Positions 32,938-45,447 are shown, numbered from the stretch's first letter. The stretch is DNA of 64,000 nucleotides from Ilyonectria destructans (GCA_020740775.1 JAHEWK010000002.1:4216001-4280000); one strand, 5' to 3'. The notes: generated from the sequence alone by a model not told the origin. A program made the numbers and translations.

Positions 32938-33947
32938 TGTGACGGTGATCTAGCAGGATCTGGTCAGTCGCGAGATCTAGAGTCGTGTACAATGATTGTT
33001 CAAGTGCAGCTGCGTTCGAGGGATTCGGGGGTTCATACCAAGTGTCGATATGCTGTCCGGTTAGTTGATGTTACTGGAGCCTACACCTTGAAAACACCAG
33101 AGACTTTTTTGATGGCTCGGCTATCAGCGTGTGCGGACAGAAAATCATCCCGTGCCCTAACTAAAATTCGCGGAACTACGTTTTACCGAATTCCGTGTTC
33201 TCGGCACCGCTAGCTCTGCACGGACCACCCATGCAGGCTGGAGCTTCAAAAGAAAATTCTAGAGCAACCTTCACTTTGAACTCCAACAATCTCTTGCTTA
33301 ACTGCAAAAGCTTTTCCAGCCACTCTCTGCGATTCTGACTATATCAAGGTAAGCCATCACTTTTCTTCACAGTTTGCGAGCACAATGATGAGGTAATTTG
33401 CGATTGATTCCACTGGATGGTCCTCTTTCGCCGGAGTGGCTATATCCGGTGGTAAGCTGATATTCAATTTCTTACATATTCTGAGCTCTCTTCTTTTTAT
33501 CACTCCGTCGTCTAGTTCTGCGCATGCGACACAGTCGGCTGACATTGATTGATAGTGATGTTGGAAAGAATTGCTAGATCCTTCCGACACGTGGGATTGG
33601 CTCCTTGCGCGTCGCATCGATGGTGCAACACATCGCGATCGGGCGTCGGGAGTCCAGACACGCGCAGGATGGGATCAGTGGATGGTGAAGGCTGTGTAGA
33701 TATTTTTGGGAGCCTGCAGTCCCTGCTCTCCCTGTTCATTTTAATACGATTCCATGCTCATTCAATCATTATGTCCCGTCTGACTTGCCAATGTGATGTT
33801 CCCTGAAATTTGACGCGCGCACGCCCGTATCTCCCGTGCCAGCCAATTGCTTGTCCAAAGCTGAGTCCTGGGTCACCGCATGAGACGGGACTACTACGGC
33901 CGGCCACCTTGTCGGCGTTTCGACCCTTGCCTCCAAGCCGTGGCTAG
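32938..33947. other. Upstream region of eL14, no gene seen
   Basis: Contains the eL14 leader and promoter, then non-coding sequence up to the MITE. A gtaagc donor-like site at 33347 follows a C/T-rich stretch and might belong to an unannotated non-coding transcript on the plus strand; I could not extend it to a coding gene. Confidence 0.35.
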
Positions 33948-34103
33948 TACCGTATCGACTCAGTAAATTGGCCCTGAATTCTTCCCCCACTTATCCGTAT
34001 TGACTTCGGGCTTTTTTATGCCTAATGATTTAGGAAATCTAAGCCTTATATAGCTTAGCTTTAGGCCATAAAAACTGTGCCAATTCATCGAGTCGATACG
34101 GTA
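33948..34103. mobile_element. Short Tc1/mariner-like MITE
   Basis: The left end at 33948 reads TACCGTATCGACTCAGTAAA and then TTGGC. The right end at 34103, read on the other strand, is TACCGTATCGACTCGATGAA and then TTGGC. The ends differ at only three positions over about 25 bp. With the outer TA taken as a target-site duplication, the inverted repeats begin CCGTATCGACTC. The element is about 156 bp, AT-rich inside, has no coding capacity, and holds an internal CTAAGC..GCTTAG palindrome near 34040. Size, TA duplication and ends fit a non-autonomous mariner-type element; the source transposase is not in the window. Confidence 0.8.
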
Positions 34104-35067
34104 CAGGGTAGGACCAATACCATGTCTTCAAGTCGAGTTGAGCTTGTTGAACTGCACATTATTAAAAGAAAGAAGGAATTACTTTAAACGTCAAATATGA
34201 CGTTTTCCTTATCGTAAGCCGGAGATGTTGGCTCGTTATGGTTCTTATAGACAATATTATTCCGTCTGTTCAACTGTTCTTGATCACGTTGTCGATTCCA
34301 AGTGCACACACACCACACAGCATGGCCGCACGAAAACAAACCGTTGAGTCCTTGGCGGGGCATGGCAACACAACCACCGGGGCCAACCCGTAAGCTGCAT
34401 CCATTGAGACACCGCTACAAGTTTGCAAAGAGGGGCCGTCTCTGATTGATCAATGGGTTGTGAATCAGGCGAGGCCCTGCAGCTGCTGCACATCAAGCGG
34501 CAAGTGTTCGGCAGGACCTGACGCGGCCTTCACCGTTTCCATGCACATGAAGTGAGGGACCAGCGCTGGACAATGCCTGACAACCTGGCTGAACACTCCA
34601 TAATTAGTAGGTAGTGGACTCGTGCCCGAGTATTGTTTTCGGATTCGGATTCTTATCCCCTTTGTCCCAGCATTACGTATCAAAGAATAGCGCGATGGGG
34701 AGTGGCCAGCAAACAAGTCATTACCGTGGCGGTCGGCCGAGGCACCCCTAATTCAAGGGTCCGTACGTGCCGTAAACACGGGCTTACAGGGGGCCGTTCC
34801 GCAGCCAGTGCTGGAAGCATGCGTTGCACCTTTGGCTCGGGACCCTTGTTTGGAGCCCCGGTAGGCGGGGATATCACCGCCAGTGGGGCGTTTGCGACTT
34901 TAGCGGTTGTCCAGGCTTCCGCATTTAGATTTGGTGGAGGAAGCCGACAATCTCTGCCAATGTCTTGAATAATAGGGGGGCCCAGTTAGTTGGTACAAGA
35001 AACTGTGAAAGTGCTCTTGTCAACGCGGGTTCTGGCTCCTTCACCTCATCCTGCAGCCACCCTCGTC
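34104..35067. other. Upstream region of the desaturase-like gene
   Basis: About 1 kb of non-coding sequence and probable promoter. No gene seen. Confidence 0.4.
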
Positions 35068-36483
35068 ATGGAAAGCCACCTCGTATTCGACGCGGGACTC
35101 ACACCGGCAGACCGCGTCGTCCTGGATTGTCTTGCCGACGACGTGAGAGCGTACACCAAGTCTCAAGAGGCCGGCGGAACCAGCACCGGCACGGATACGG
35201 CTGGAAATGAGAATGGCTCCATCAACCTGTCAAAGGCCAGCGGCACAGCTACGTTGCTGAGCCGAGCGCGCCCCCAGCTGCACGACGACACCGATAGTGT
35301 GGATGCTCTCAAAGCCAAGAACGATCCCGAGCACGCTGACTTTGAGCCCACCATCTTCTGTTCCTATGACCTGAGCTCACTGAAGCTCCCGTTGCCCATT
35401 GAGAAATATGTCTTCCAGCCCTATGTGTCATGGGCTCGCAAGGCTGTTCGTCATGAGACAGACGTGGTGATGCTCACGCACCTCATCCTCTATGCCACCA
35501 CCTCAATCCCCAGCATCCTGTACCTCTTCTACAACTTCACATACGTCCACGCCATTTTTCATGTTGTGATGCAGTTCTACTACATGGGCACTTACACGTT
35601 GATGATGCATCAGCACATTCACATGAGAGGCATCCTACACAAGAGGTTTTCTCTCATCGACAAAGTGTTCCCATTCATCCTCGATCCTATGATGGGCCAT
35701 ACCTGGAATACCTACTACTACCACCATGTTAAGCATCACCACATTGAGGGCAATGGACCCGACGACTTATCCTCGACCATGAGATATCAACGTGACGATA
35801 TCCTTGATTTCGCTCACTATGTCGGTCGCTTCTTCTTCTTCGTCTGGGCCGATCTTCCCTTGTACTTCCTGCGCAAGAACCGAAAGGTCATGGCTGCTCA
35901 GGCTGCAGCCTCCGAGTTTGGGACATACGGCTTCTACTACTTGGCAAGCCGTATTAATGGCCGAGCGACCATCTTCGCATACATGATGCCTCTTCTCCTG
36001 CTTCGCCTCGGCTTGATGGTGGGAAACTGGGGTCAACACGCCTTTGTTGACGTGGAGCAACCGGACTCGGACTTCCGATCCAGCATTACGCTTATTGATG
36101 TCGCGGTATGTTATTTTAAGATAAGACCTCACTGAGACAAAGACTAACCATGGTAAATGCAGAGCAACCGATTCTGCTACAACGACGGGTATCACACATC
36201 TCATCACTTGAACCCATTGAGACATTGGCGAGATCACCCGGTGTCTTTCCTGCAGCAGAAGCACATCTACGCTAAGGAGTGCGCACTCGTGTTTCACAAC
36301 ATCGACTACTTAATGGTCACATTCAGACTCATGATCAAGGATTATGAGACGCTGGCTAAGTGCATGGTCCCCTTGGGCGATCAAATCCAACTCACGATGG
36401 AGGGACGAATTGAGCTATTAAAGAAGCTCACGCGGAAGTTCACGGATGAACAGATCAAGGAAAAGTACCCGCCCAAGAAATAG
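35068..36483 (+). CDS. Membrane fatty-acid desaturase-domain protein
   Basis: Di-iron membrane enzyme of the fatty-acid desaturase/hydroxylase superfamily. Exons are 35068-36105 and 36163-36483, giving 452 residues. The three histidine boxes are HQHIH at about residue 181, HHVKHHH at about 219 and HTSHH at about 357, just after the intron. Hydrophobic helices lie between residues 130 and 330 (VVMLTHLILYATTSIPSILY, FFFFVWADLPLYFL). The N-terminal 100 residues are polar and probably cytosolic. The usual ligands are present, so activity is likely, but regioselectivity and substrate cannot be read. The ATG at 35068 is the first in frame. The intron is 57 bp with donor gtatgt. Confidence 0.85.
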
Positions 36484-36887
36484 AACGGGACAACTGTGCT
36501 TGGCCGGCATTGGCCTGATCCTGACCTCAAAAAGGTGAATGCAATTGGAGCATCGCATGCATATAGAATAGCATAAAAAGGAGTCGAGGTTGCTAGAATA
36601 TTTATTGACGTTGTCATCCGATTGGTTTCTCTGTAATACACATTGGGCATGCCCAACCGAACGTTCGATGTGAGTGAAGTTTACGATGCTCGGTCGTGGT
36701 GGAGTGGACATGCTATGCACGGACCACTCCGAATGCCGAGCCATTAAGTCATCACTCGGCGTGACGCAGGTTCACGAAGCTATCCCGAATTGGAGCCATC
36801 CGACATCAATCTCTCCCACCTTAAGTCCATCGCCCTTCCCGCAAAGTTTGCCTTACAAACAGCTTTGTTCTTCACCAGTCGCCCAAG
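36484..36887. other. Intergenic
   Basis: 3' flank of the desaturase-like gene and promoter of the Fmp46 gene; nothing else seen. Confidence 0.4.
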
Positions 36888-37396
36888 ATGTTCGGCTTTG
36901 TAAGTACCTCCAGCCTGCAGCTGGCGCTTTGGACCCGCAATTGCTCACGCCCCAGGCAGCGTAAAACCCTCGACATTGTCACGCTATTTCACAAGGCTAG
37001 CTCTCCTGCCTCGGTGCGAGTGGCCGGCGTCCTCCAGAAGGCCTCTGCCAGGGCGACAGCTGGCGCCAAAACGACCTCCGCCCGCGAGCAGTTCGACCTG
37101 AACATTACCGAGGACCCCCCAACAGAAGACCAAGTGAAGACGATTCTGGGCTACGTCGGCCCCAGCGGTATCGCCAGCGTCATCAAGGGCGCAAAGGACG
37201 AGAAGGATGCCCTGAGGAAGTTCAAGGAGAGCAATGGGAACTTCATACAACCGGTGGTACGTTCACTTTTCCTGCATGGATCTGGCGTAGACGATAATAC
37301 TAACGGGGACTTTAGGTTGTGGATTGGAGCAATGGCAAGGCGATCGCTGGCGATAACGAGTCGGAGATCCTGAAGCTTCTGAATGCCGAGAAGTAA
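36888..37396 (+). CDS. FMP46: Fmp46-like mitochondrial thioredoxin-fold protein (DUF1687)
   Basis: Small protein of the fungal DUF1687/Fmp46 family, placed in mitochondria in yeast and thought to be redox-related. Exons are 36888-36899 (ATG plus three codons), 36960-37256 and 37316-37396, giving 129 residues. Joining gives MFGF then RKTLDIVTLFHKASSPASVR, followed by REQFDLNITEDPPTEDQV, YVGPSGIASVIKGAKDEKDA and VVVDWSNGKAIAGDNESEIL. These are the family blocks in order. No CxxC is present, so any redox role does not use a classical thioredoxin motif. The first exon is only 12 nt. Confidence 0.9.
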
Positions 37397-38426
37397 GGGT
37401 CCTGTTTGTTTCAATGTACGAAAAAGCTATTAGATCCCCTGTTTATGTATAACGAAAATCATCTCGCCTTCACCGAAATTGGCGCTTGCACGAATACCTG
37501 TGGGCTGTTGCCGTTTGTTGTGTCGGAACTTTGCACGGCCATTCCAAGGCGGAAGGCTGCAGTGTTGTGTGAATCAGCTAGCCTGATACTGTGACGGCAG
37601 CCTAAGATTCAGTGACCGACTGCATGTCGGTAGGATAGGCGCAGCAGTAGTAAGATTTTGTCACTCCCGTGGCTTGAGAATTCCCACTGCTAAGAGGCCC
37701 GAGTGAAGTGTGCGGAAGAGCATCGCAAACATATTCATACGGAGTAAGACGGGAGGCGGCGGGAAACAACAGCAAGCACCCTTCGCCCTCCACACCGATT
37801 GCTCTTTCCGCTCATTGTTCACGGAACAGACTTCGCCACAGCATTCACCGACGTTTGACAACCCGATTTCTCCTTTTCTCCCCTCACAGCATCCTTAATC
37901 TCCGTGAGTACCCCGTCAGCCAAACGCGGGGCGAAGCACATTCGGAAGCGCCTGGCAACGGATTTCAGTCACCTCTGCCAGCTGGCAACGCCTGTTCAGC
38001 AGCCACTTGTGCGCAGCTGTCAGTGCTTGCAGGCTGCCGCCATTCGTTAAATACCTACTGCCTCTCGCTCTTCTAGCCTCTCAGGTTTTCATCTTTCTTT
38101 CATTCTTGTTTTGTATCAAGGATCTTGGACACCAACCTCCACCTCATCACCACATCTCCTCCCCAACCGACCTCTGATCACATAACTCTTGTTGTTGTTT
38201 GATGAAGACCGACTGAGCGCGTTCGCTGGTAAATACTCTCCTGCGAAGGTAAGCTTGCTTTTTCTTGATTATTTGAAGTCCTCTGGTCCTGGTGGCTTTC
38301 GTGTTGTTCCCAGCAAGTGCTTCGACTTCGCTCCCCTTTTGAGCGCAACGCGACTCACGAGATTTCTCGAAGAAACAAACGCCTCACTTCCTCCAAAACA
38401 AATACTGACCGCGGCTAGGAATCATC
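37397..38426. other. Intergenic and spliced 5' leader of the next gene
   Basis: Pyrimidine-rich sequence from about 38090 suits a transcription start region. A probable leader intron runs 38249-38418 (donor gtaagc, branch tactgac, acceptor ggctag), ending 8 nt before the ATG at 38427. Confidence 0.55.
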
Positions 38427-41400
38427 ATGGCTCCGCCCCTACCTAAGATGGGGGGCCCGCCATCGGTGGTACATTCGGTTGCCTTCTCCAGGACTTTCGC
38501 AAGTGACCGCCCGCCAAATCAACAAGCTGTTTTCACCAAATTCTACCCAAATGGCTTGCCGTGGGTCTACAAGATGCTCCAGACCCCTGGGCCCCGCGGT
38601 GTCGCGCAAACATACCTCGAAGACTACCTTCCTGTCGGATTCTATACGAACCCAGAGGCCGGTGCTCGTGCCCTCTTTTCCACCATCAATGGAAAGGAGC
38701 CGTTCCGCAACGTGCAACACCTACTGCCGCAGCGTCGAATCCACCTCTGGAACAAAGACGAGATCCAGTCGGTGTGTAACTCCATCCGTGTGATCTACTG
38801 GGAACACATGAGGGGGATGCGCGAGCCGAAGTGTTGGGATGATCTCTGGACATATTTCGATGCCTTGGATCTCTACCAATACGGAGCCATGAACCTCTGG
38901 AACTTGGTAAACACCCTCTTCGACGAGAACAAGATAATTTTCAAGGACATCGCCAAGGAAACCGCCCTGCACGTTGGCTACTGGGCTGACGCGTGGATCG
39001 CGAGAGAAGCAAACAAGATCAAACTTGCTCAGTGGAACGGATCTCAAGTGATCCCTCTTCTGACCGATGAAGATTGGCAGTCCCTTGGGAATGTTCACGA
39101 TGACACTCTCCCAGTCATTTCGAGTGCTCTCAAACACAGGAGAACTTTGCTTCTTGCACCACACAACGGTGTTGAACAGCAGAAGCCCAACGACCTCATG
39201 TCATCTTGCCAGAATAACAGCCTCGAGAACTGGCTAGGTATGTTTGAACCACAACGAGTTTAGTTCCAGTAACTAAAATTTCCATAGCTGGACAGAAGAT
39301 ATTTCAACCTAATGGTCTGCCTTCTCCCCCGCATGCCGAGTCCCACCTTTGCTCCCCGGCGTCCAAAAATGCGCCTGCGCCTGTGCTTGTGCAGAATGGG
39401 AACCACTACTTCCTCTACCCGGAATCTGTGAGCCAGCCACACCCACAGCAAGCTCGAGCCCCGACAGAGGCTGTTAAAGCTCTGCAGCAGTCTGTTGCAG
39501 CAGCTGGAGCTCCTCCAAAATTGAACACACGTGGAGCCGCTCCCAATTCGAACACAACTGGATTCGTCATTGCAAACGGTAGTAGTAGGGCTCTGCCGCT
39601 CAACATCTCTGGCCACACCGGCAATACCAAAGGTCTCCAGAACACGGTCCCAAGAAACACCGAGAAAAATAGTAAGAAGAAAAAGCAGCAGCCTCCTCCT
39701 GCGTTCAATCTTTCTCTCCCACCGCGGCCCCCATCACGCGGGCCCCGTGCGAGTACACCTCTGGGGGTAGACAACAATGTCGGCCCTGGGTTTACCAACG
39801 CACCTGAAGAGTATGACCCTTTCACACTGACTAAGATCAATAGGGGGAGTCAGGAAAATCCACGATCTCCTGACGGAGACTCCCAAATGATGGTCACAAA
39901 GTCACTTCCTCCGTCAGTGATCATGGGTTATTCGGAGCTCGCAATCAACTCGAGAGCTACAAGTGATGACTCTCAACTTCTCAACAGAGTGCCCGCTGGA
40001 CTCTCTCTTCCCATCTCGCCTGACCGAACAGCTGCATAGGAATCAGCTCCGGTGAGGCTGGTCATGGCGTCGGAGGAGGCCCAAGGCCTGTCTACCGAAC
40101 CTATGATGCAGAAGGGATATCATCAGCAAGATGAGCCGAATCACATCCAGGAAGCTCCCGAGCTGCCTCCCCTTCAATTTCCCATGGCTTCTCAACCCTT
40201 GCCCCATAACCAGAGAACCCCATTGCCTTTACCAAGTGCCCCGACAAACATCGGTGGAGAGGACCAGGTGCGAGCGCAACCGGTGAATGGTCATCCCATG
40301 GCTTACGCACCACATCTAGTCGGGTCAATGGTTCAGAATGGATATAACCAACCTGCCACTATCCAGCCGAACACCATCAACCTAGACTGTCAACCACAGA
40401 TCGCCCATGTGCCACCCCGATTACAACCTCTCCAAATGGGCAGGACGGGAAGTGTCTCTGCTATATCGCAAGTTGACCGGATGGAACGAAATGGACCAGG
40501 GTGGCCTAACATTCATGGCTATTCTCGAAATGAGGACTTCAATGCCGTTCCACCAACCCCTAACCGCAGTGTCAGTCATCGAAATGGGTCTCGCAACGTT
40601 AGGGGCAATCGCCGAGGCGGTTATAACCAACGAAACGTGACTATTCACAACACTCAACCTAATCAAGGTGACCAAAGACCCGCACACAACAAACGAGATG
40701 GGACACCATACGCTGTTAATACATGGCGTCGCCAAAGTGTTGGCCACCAGGCCAAACCTCCTACCTGTCGCAACTCTAGATCCGCCCACAGCAGCATGGA
40801 GTACGTCCACTGCACCTGCGAGGATTGCAATCAGAGGAACTGCAGTATTCATGTCGCCATTCAAGGAAACGTCGTGAATCCGCAGGTTTTAGACCTTCAG
40901 ACCCGCATCAAGTTTGGGTTGGGTGAACGTTTCGGTATTGTTGTCGATGTCTTTCCTCTTGCCTCAAAGGATCCCACGAACTTCCTCGTCCGGTAAGTTT
41001 CTTCAAACCGCCCAAGGTTCAATAATTGGTACTGACAAGATGGAACGTATAGCTTCTCGCATGAGCAATCCGTCGTGGAAGCCCTGGCAGCTGGCGGTGG
41101 CGACATGCCTGAGAGAGGAATCTCGGTGGTTATCTCGCCCGCGCTGCGATCGAAATGGTTGAATCGACCTCGGGAAGGTGTGATACCTACAAACAGAGGC
41201 CAAGAACTGGCGATTCAGCAGTCTGCATACCCATCTTCGCCTCTTCAGTCTCCCATTGCGATGAACCAACCGCTTACCTTGGCCTATCCGAATACTGCTG
41301 GTATCCCCCAAGTCGCAAATTCCACGCAGCACCATGGGGCCCCCATGCACCTACCCAACACTCAACTTGTTCATGCGGGATTTCAAGCCCAGCCCTACCT

Positions 41401-43480
41401 CTCTGCCGGACACATTGCTCATCCAGGTTTCACCAGGCAATTCTTCCCTAACCACACGCCCTACGCTGGGCAACATCTGTCCAACTACGATCAAGCACAG
41501 CAACAAGGACGGCGAAGAGGCTCTTCATACCGTGAAACTCCTTCTGCACCTCGAGCTGCTCCCTCGAAGAGAATCGAGGCGCCTCAACCCAAACTCCCAG
41601 CCACCGAGGTTCCAAATGAGTCTAAGGGCAGAAAGAAGCATGGCAACCAGACCGTGCAAGACAAAGACGGCGATTCTGCTGGAGTGAAGCCTCCCGAGCC
41701 TGTGGCAAGCGCAAATGATGCCTCAGTTACTCCCAATAAGGCAGAAACAAGCCATGCTGACCAGGACACAACGAATACTGGCAAGGGTGATAACGACCAG
41801 CCTGAGCCAGTAGATAACACCTCCGAGAAGGCATCTCCCACTCCGGCTGCCGATACAGTTCCTGAGCCTCGTGGTCAGGGCCAAACTGGCCATTCTCGAG
41901 TGCCAAGCATATTCACCGAGGAGGAGATCAAAGAGCGGAGGAAAGCATGGGCTAGAATCTCTATGCCAATCGGTCCTCGAAAGATGAAGACAGTCTCAAC
42001 AAATGCAAATGAGACAGCGGAATCCGCAAGTGGTGCCCTACAAATTTCAAAGGACAGCAAGGTTGGGAATAGCACTTCTGTATCGGAAAGATCGTCACCG
42101 GCTCAAACATCAGGCCGTACACCAGAGACATCTGAAGAGACAACAATGAAGCCTCTTCCTTCCAGACCAACCAAGGGTCCTAGTGGGAATCACCCCAAAC
42201 ACAGACGAGGTGCTTCAGGAAGAAATTCTCGCCAGAGCGACCGGTCGGGCCAGGATTCTTCCCTAAGCACACCGACCTCCCCCCATCTTCCTTTGGTTAC
42301 TACTAAGCCATCTGAGTTGCACCTCGCTCACCAAGGTGGGAATAACAGCAACCAGGTCGGAGAAGCTCCACGAAAGAACAAGAACAAGGGTAAGAACAAG
42401 AAGAAGTGGAAGCAGAGTGAGAAATCACAGCAAACATCGACGACACCCGGCGCCCCTGCTACAACACAAGCTGGCCCTTCGAAGGAAACATCGCCTCACC
42501 AGGGGCGCACACATGCACCTCAGAAACGACGCCCAGCTAGTCCTGTCCCCCAGACATCCCCGCAGAACATGACACCCCAAGTTCCGCGACGAGGCTCTCT
42601 TTCGCCCGCCAAGCGCCCTCGCGAAGAAAGCATTCAACAATGTCGCTCCACTTCCCCGAAGCGCAACAAGCAAGACGGCGACGAAGACCCAGGACAATCT
42701 AACCAATCTTCCACTCACACCACGGAAGAGACACGCGGTCGACTAGGATACAGGGCGGGTGCAGGTGGCTCACTCCGCATAAAGAAACCGCGCAAGGCCC
42801 GGCCGCTGGTGACAGAGCCCTCTGTTGCAGAGCAGCATCTTGACACACAAGTAGCACCTCCTTCATCTGATTTCGCATTTGAATGCTCGAGCATGGCCCA
42901 GACTCATGGCATAGCAAATGTGTCTGATGACGTCGATCAAGGGAAGCCTGTCGTGCCCTCCGTACAAAGCCGACTGAATCCAAAGGCAAAGGACTTCCAG
43001 TCACCGTCCCGCCTTCCGAGCAAAGAAAGGTCCAACAATGTGGACATCAACGTGACCTCTGACAATGCTCAGGAGATATCGCCCTCTGGACTTGAGAAGG
43101 CTAACAGCGAGATCAAGACGGCGCCCCCACAGGAGTCAGCGACGTCAGAGGAAAAGGATGAGAAGCCTTTTGTTGACGAACCCGCACCTGGAACTTCCGC
43201 TCCCGCAGAGACTAAGAAACCGTCTAAGAGCCAAAAGCGAGACAAAGGCAAGAACAAAGTCACGCCAACTGAGGAAAAGGGCACACCAGCTGAGAAAGGG
43301 GTGTCAGAGCCACACACCCCAAATCGAGCTCCGACGGCGAAGAAAGCTGGTCTTGACAAGGCAGACTGGCCATCCTTGCCTCCACCTCGTGATCGTGCTG
43401 CGTCCAAGTCGAGTACACCGTCGTTGTGGGGAGCGAAGAAGACTGGTGGCAGTGGGCAGGGCTCGCCTGTCAACAGGTAG
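38427..43480 (+). CDS. Very large, mostly disordered protein with a folded N-terminus and an RRM-like segment
   Basis: Exons: 38427-39237; 39288-39988 and 40040-40992 if a 51-bp intron removes an in-frame TAG at 40037-40039; and 41053-43480. The product is 1630 residues. Residues 1-270 look globular (TKFYPNGLPWVYKMLQTPG, WDDLWTYFDALDLYQYGAMN). After that Pro, Gln, Ser and Lys dominate. Near 40800-41160 a Cys cluster, CTCEDCNQRNCSIHV, leads into a strand-helix pattern, GERFGIVVDVFPLASKD and FLVRFSHEQSVVEALAAGG, that resembles an RNA-recognition motif. The C-terminal 800 residues hold charged Lys-rich runs (RKNKNKGKNKKKWKQ). I recognise no named family. RNA binding is inference. The alternative is two genes split at the TAG. 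Confidence 0.7.
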
Positions 43481-44204
43481 CGTTGAACAATGAAAGAGGC
43501 AGAATACTCGACGGGTTGATATTGCATGAAAGATGACGCACTGGTTTTGAATTTGGCTTGGGATACTAATAGGAGGGCTGCCGATGATAAGGGGAGCCTG
43601 GACAATACTCAACACTTGGGTTGTTCAAGTTAGGGGAGGGACATTTCTGGCTTTTTTTCCACTTCCTTCTTTTCAGGGCCTACCACTTGGTGATGGAACA
43701 ACACAGTATTGCTATTGGTTCTTGCTTGGCATCATGTTTGAGGTGGCTGATATTTGGTTGGGAGGGAGTGGTCGGACATTCGCGGGAGGAACGACAAAAA
43801 CAAAAACAAAAAAGCGTGTGGGGATGGATGAGGCTGGTTGGCAGCGAGTGATAGATCTGTAGCGAAAGACGAAAGTCGTGTTTGATTGTTGTAAGATGTT
43901 CTTGCAAAACATGGTGATGATGCTGGGATAATGCGAGGCGTGAGCGAATGTGCGCCTCTCATCCGTCAAAGGGTCTTAGGTGCATCCATCCAAAACTGTG
44001 GGATCGATGGTGACCAGTCTAATTAGTACCCCTAGTATTCTCACTCGGCGCATTGTGTGCTGTAAAGCTGGGCTAGCGAAAATGGAAGCGTCGTGATGGT
44101 TGGTGGTGGTACAATGCTTGATTTTTCACCCCATATATACATGGCCGTCGTAAACCGCTCCGGTAACTCTATTCCATTCCAATTTCTCTTTCCCCATGTC
44201 ACGC
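43481..44204. other. Convergent 3' region
   Basis: Non-coding sequence between the large plus-strand gene and the minus-strand complex I subunit. An A/C-rich AAAAAC run lies near 43790. Confidence 0.4.
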
Positions 44205-44736
44205 TTATTGGACCAAGCCGGTAACGGTATCCTCGATCTGCTTATCGGTCAGGCCCTCGAGGGAGTGGGACTTTTCGGTTCCGCGCTCTGTATGACGAGA
44301 GGATCAGTTGATTGCGCTTGCTCGGAGCTTTGGTGGTATGGGGGTTCCAGCCGGCGGAAGGAGAGGAGGAGGAAGGGATTACGCACCGTATCGGGCGTAG
44401 ATCTTGGGCTGGGTGCCAGCGGCCTCGCGGATGAGGATGGGAATGCTGGGGTTGTTGCGCTTCATGGTTGGGTAGGCCCTAGTGATGAATGATCTGAGGA
44501 GAGACGAAGTGGTCAGCGTGGTGTTTCGGGGTCCAATGGCTTCCGCAGCAATCAATTGAGTCTATTGCCATGGTTGACAGCCCAATCATCGGTCCGTTCG
44601 TTCGTCCGTCGGTCGTCATGGGGAGTTCGTCGGGGTGGTTCCAAACGTACCGAACAGCCGCGCTCTGCTCCGAGGACTGGCAGAAGAGGAAGCGGACCTC
44701 GCGCAGGCCCTTGCTGAAGGCGTACTTGCTCGACAT
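44205..44736 (-). CDS. NDUFA2: NADH:ubiquinone oxidoreductase B8 subunit (NDUFA2, 10.5 kDa)
   Basis: Accessory subunit of respiratory complex I with the thioredoxin-like L51/S25/CI-B8 fold. Exons are 44651-44736, 44387-44493 and 44205-44287, giving 91 residues, the usual small size. It starts MSSKYAFSKGLREVRFLFCQ and joins AAVR to SFITRAYPTMKRNNPSIPIL, then REAAGTQPKIYARY to ERGTEKSHSLEGL. These are the family blocks. It is divergent from a mitochondrial pyruvate carrier gene across a 711-bp gap. Confidence 0.95.
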
Positions 44737-45447
44737 GGTGGGCGCGGGCGTGTTTCTCGTCGTGTGAGGTCGGCGGGCGTTGGGGAGCGAGGGAGGGCGG
44801 AATAGGTCGAGGGAGCGTTTGTTGCTAATTGCGGGCTTGTGGTTGGCAAGCTTTCCCGCAATTGAGTGAGGCTCTAATCGGAATAACTCACGGGCGGCGC
44901 ATCGACGGGCGCACGTGCATAAAAGTTGCAGTTATGCAAGTTATGCACATCACCCAACTCATCCTCCGGTGCCGGGTTTGTGGGGTACGTACTCGGACAT
45001 GTTGAGCACCCGTGGCGGCTTAACTCCGGCGTCCCGTCTTCCGCTTTCCGCTCCTTCCCCCAAAACTTTTGCCCGTAGGTACCTCTTTACAGGTTCACGC
45101 TAGAGCCACAGCGCTGCAAGCCCGCTGAACAGGTGCTGTAAGGTACGTACCCCGGTACCCGTACCTGCACATTTCGGACCTCAGTCACCGACCTGCCGAG
45201 AGGCATTCCCCCCCAACACAACTTCTTCCTCCGAGACTAGGACGACTCACGACGAGACGAACAACTTCGCGTCCTCAAAGCCCTGCCCCTTTGCAATTCT
45301 CTCCTAGACCGAACGTACGTTTGCACCCGCTATTTTCTGCGTCGCCCCGTCCAATTCCGGAATCCGAACCTGCCCGTTTGTCGCAAGCCAACGCCCGCTA
45401 ACGTTTGTCCACGTCCTCCCAGAGCGAGAAGTCGCATCGATCCCGGA
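44737..45447. promoter_or_regulatory. Shared promoter region between complex I B8 and pyruvate carrier genes
   Basis: Both genes are transcribed outward from here. Three TTATGCA/TGCATAA motifs lie within 44913-44948, two of them 9 bp apart, next to a CACGTGC. No named factor is assigned. Confidence 0.6.
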
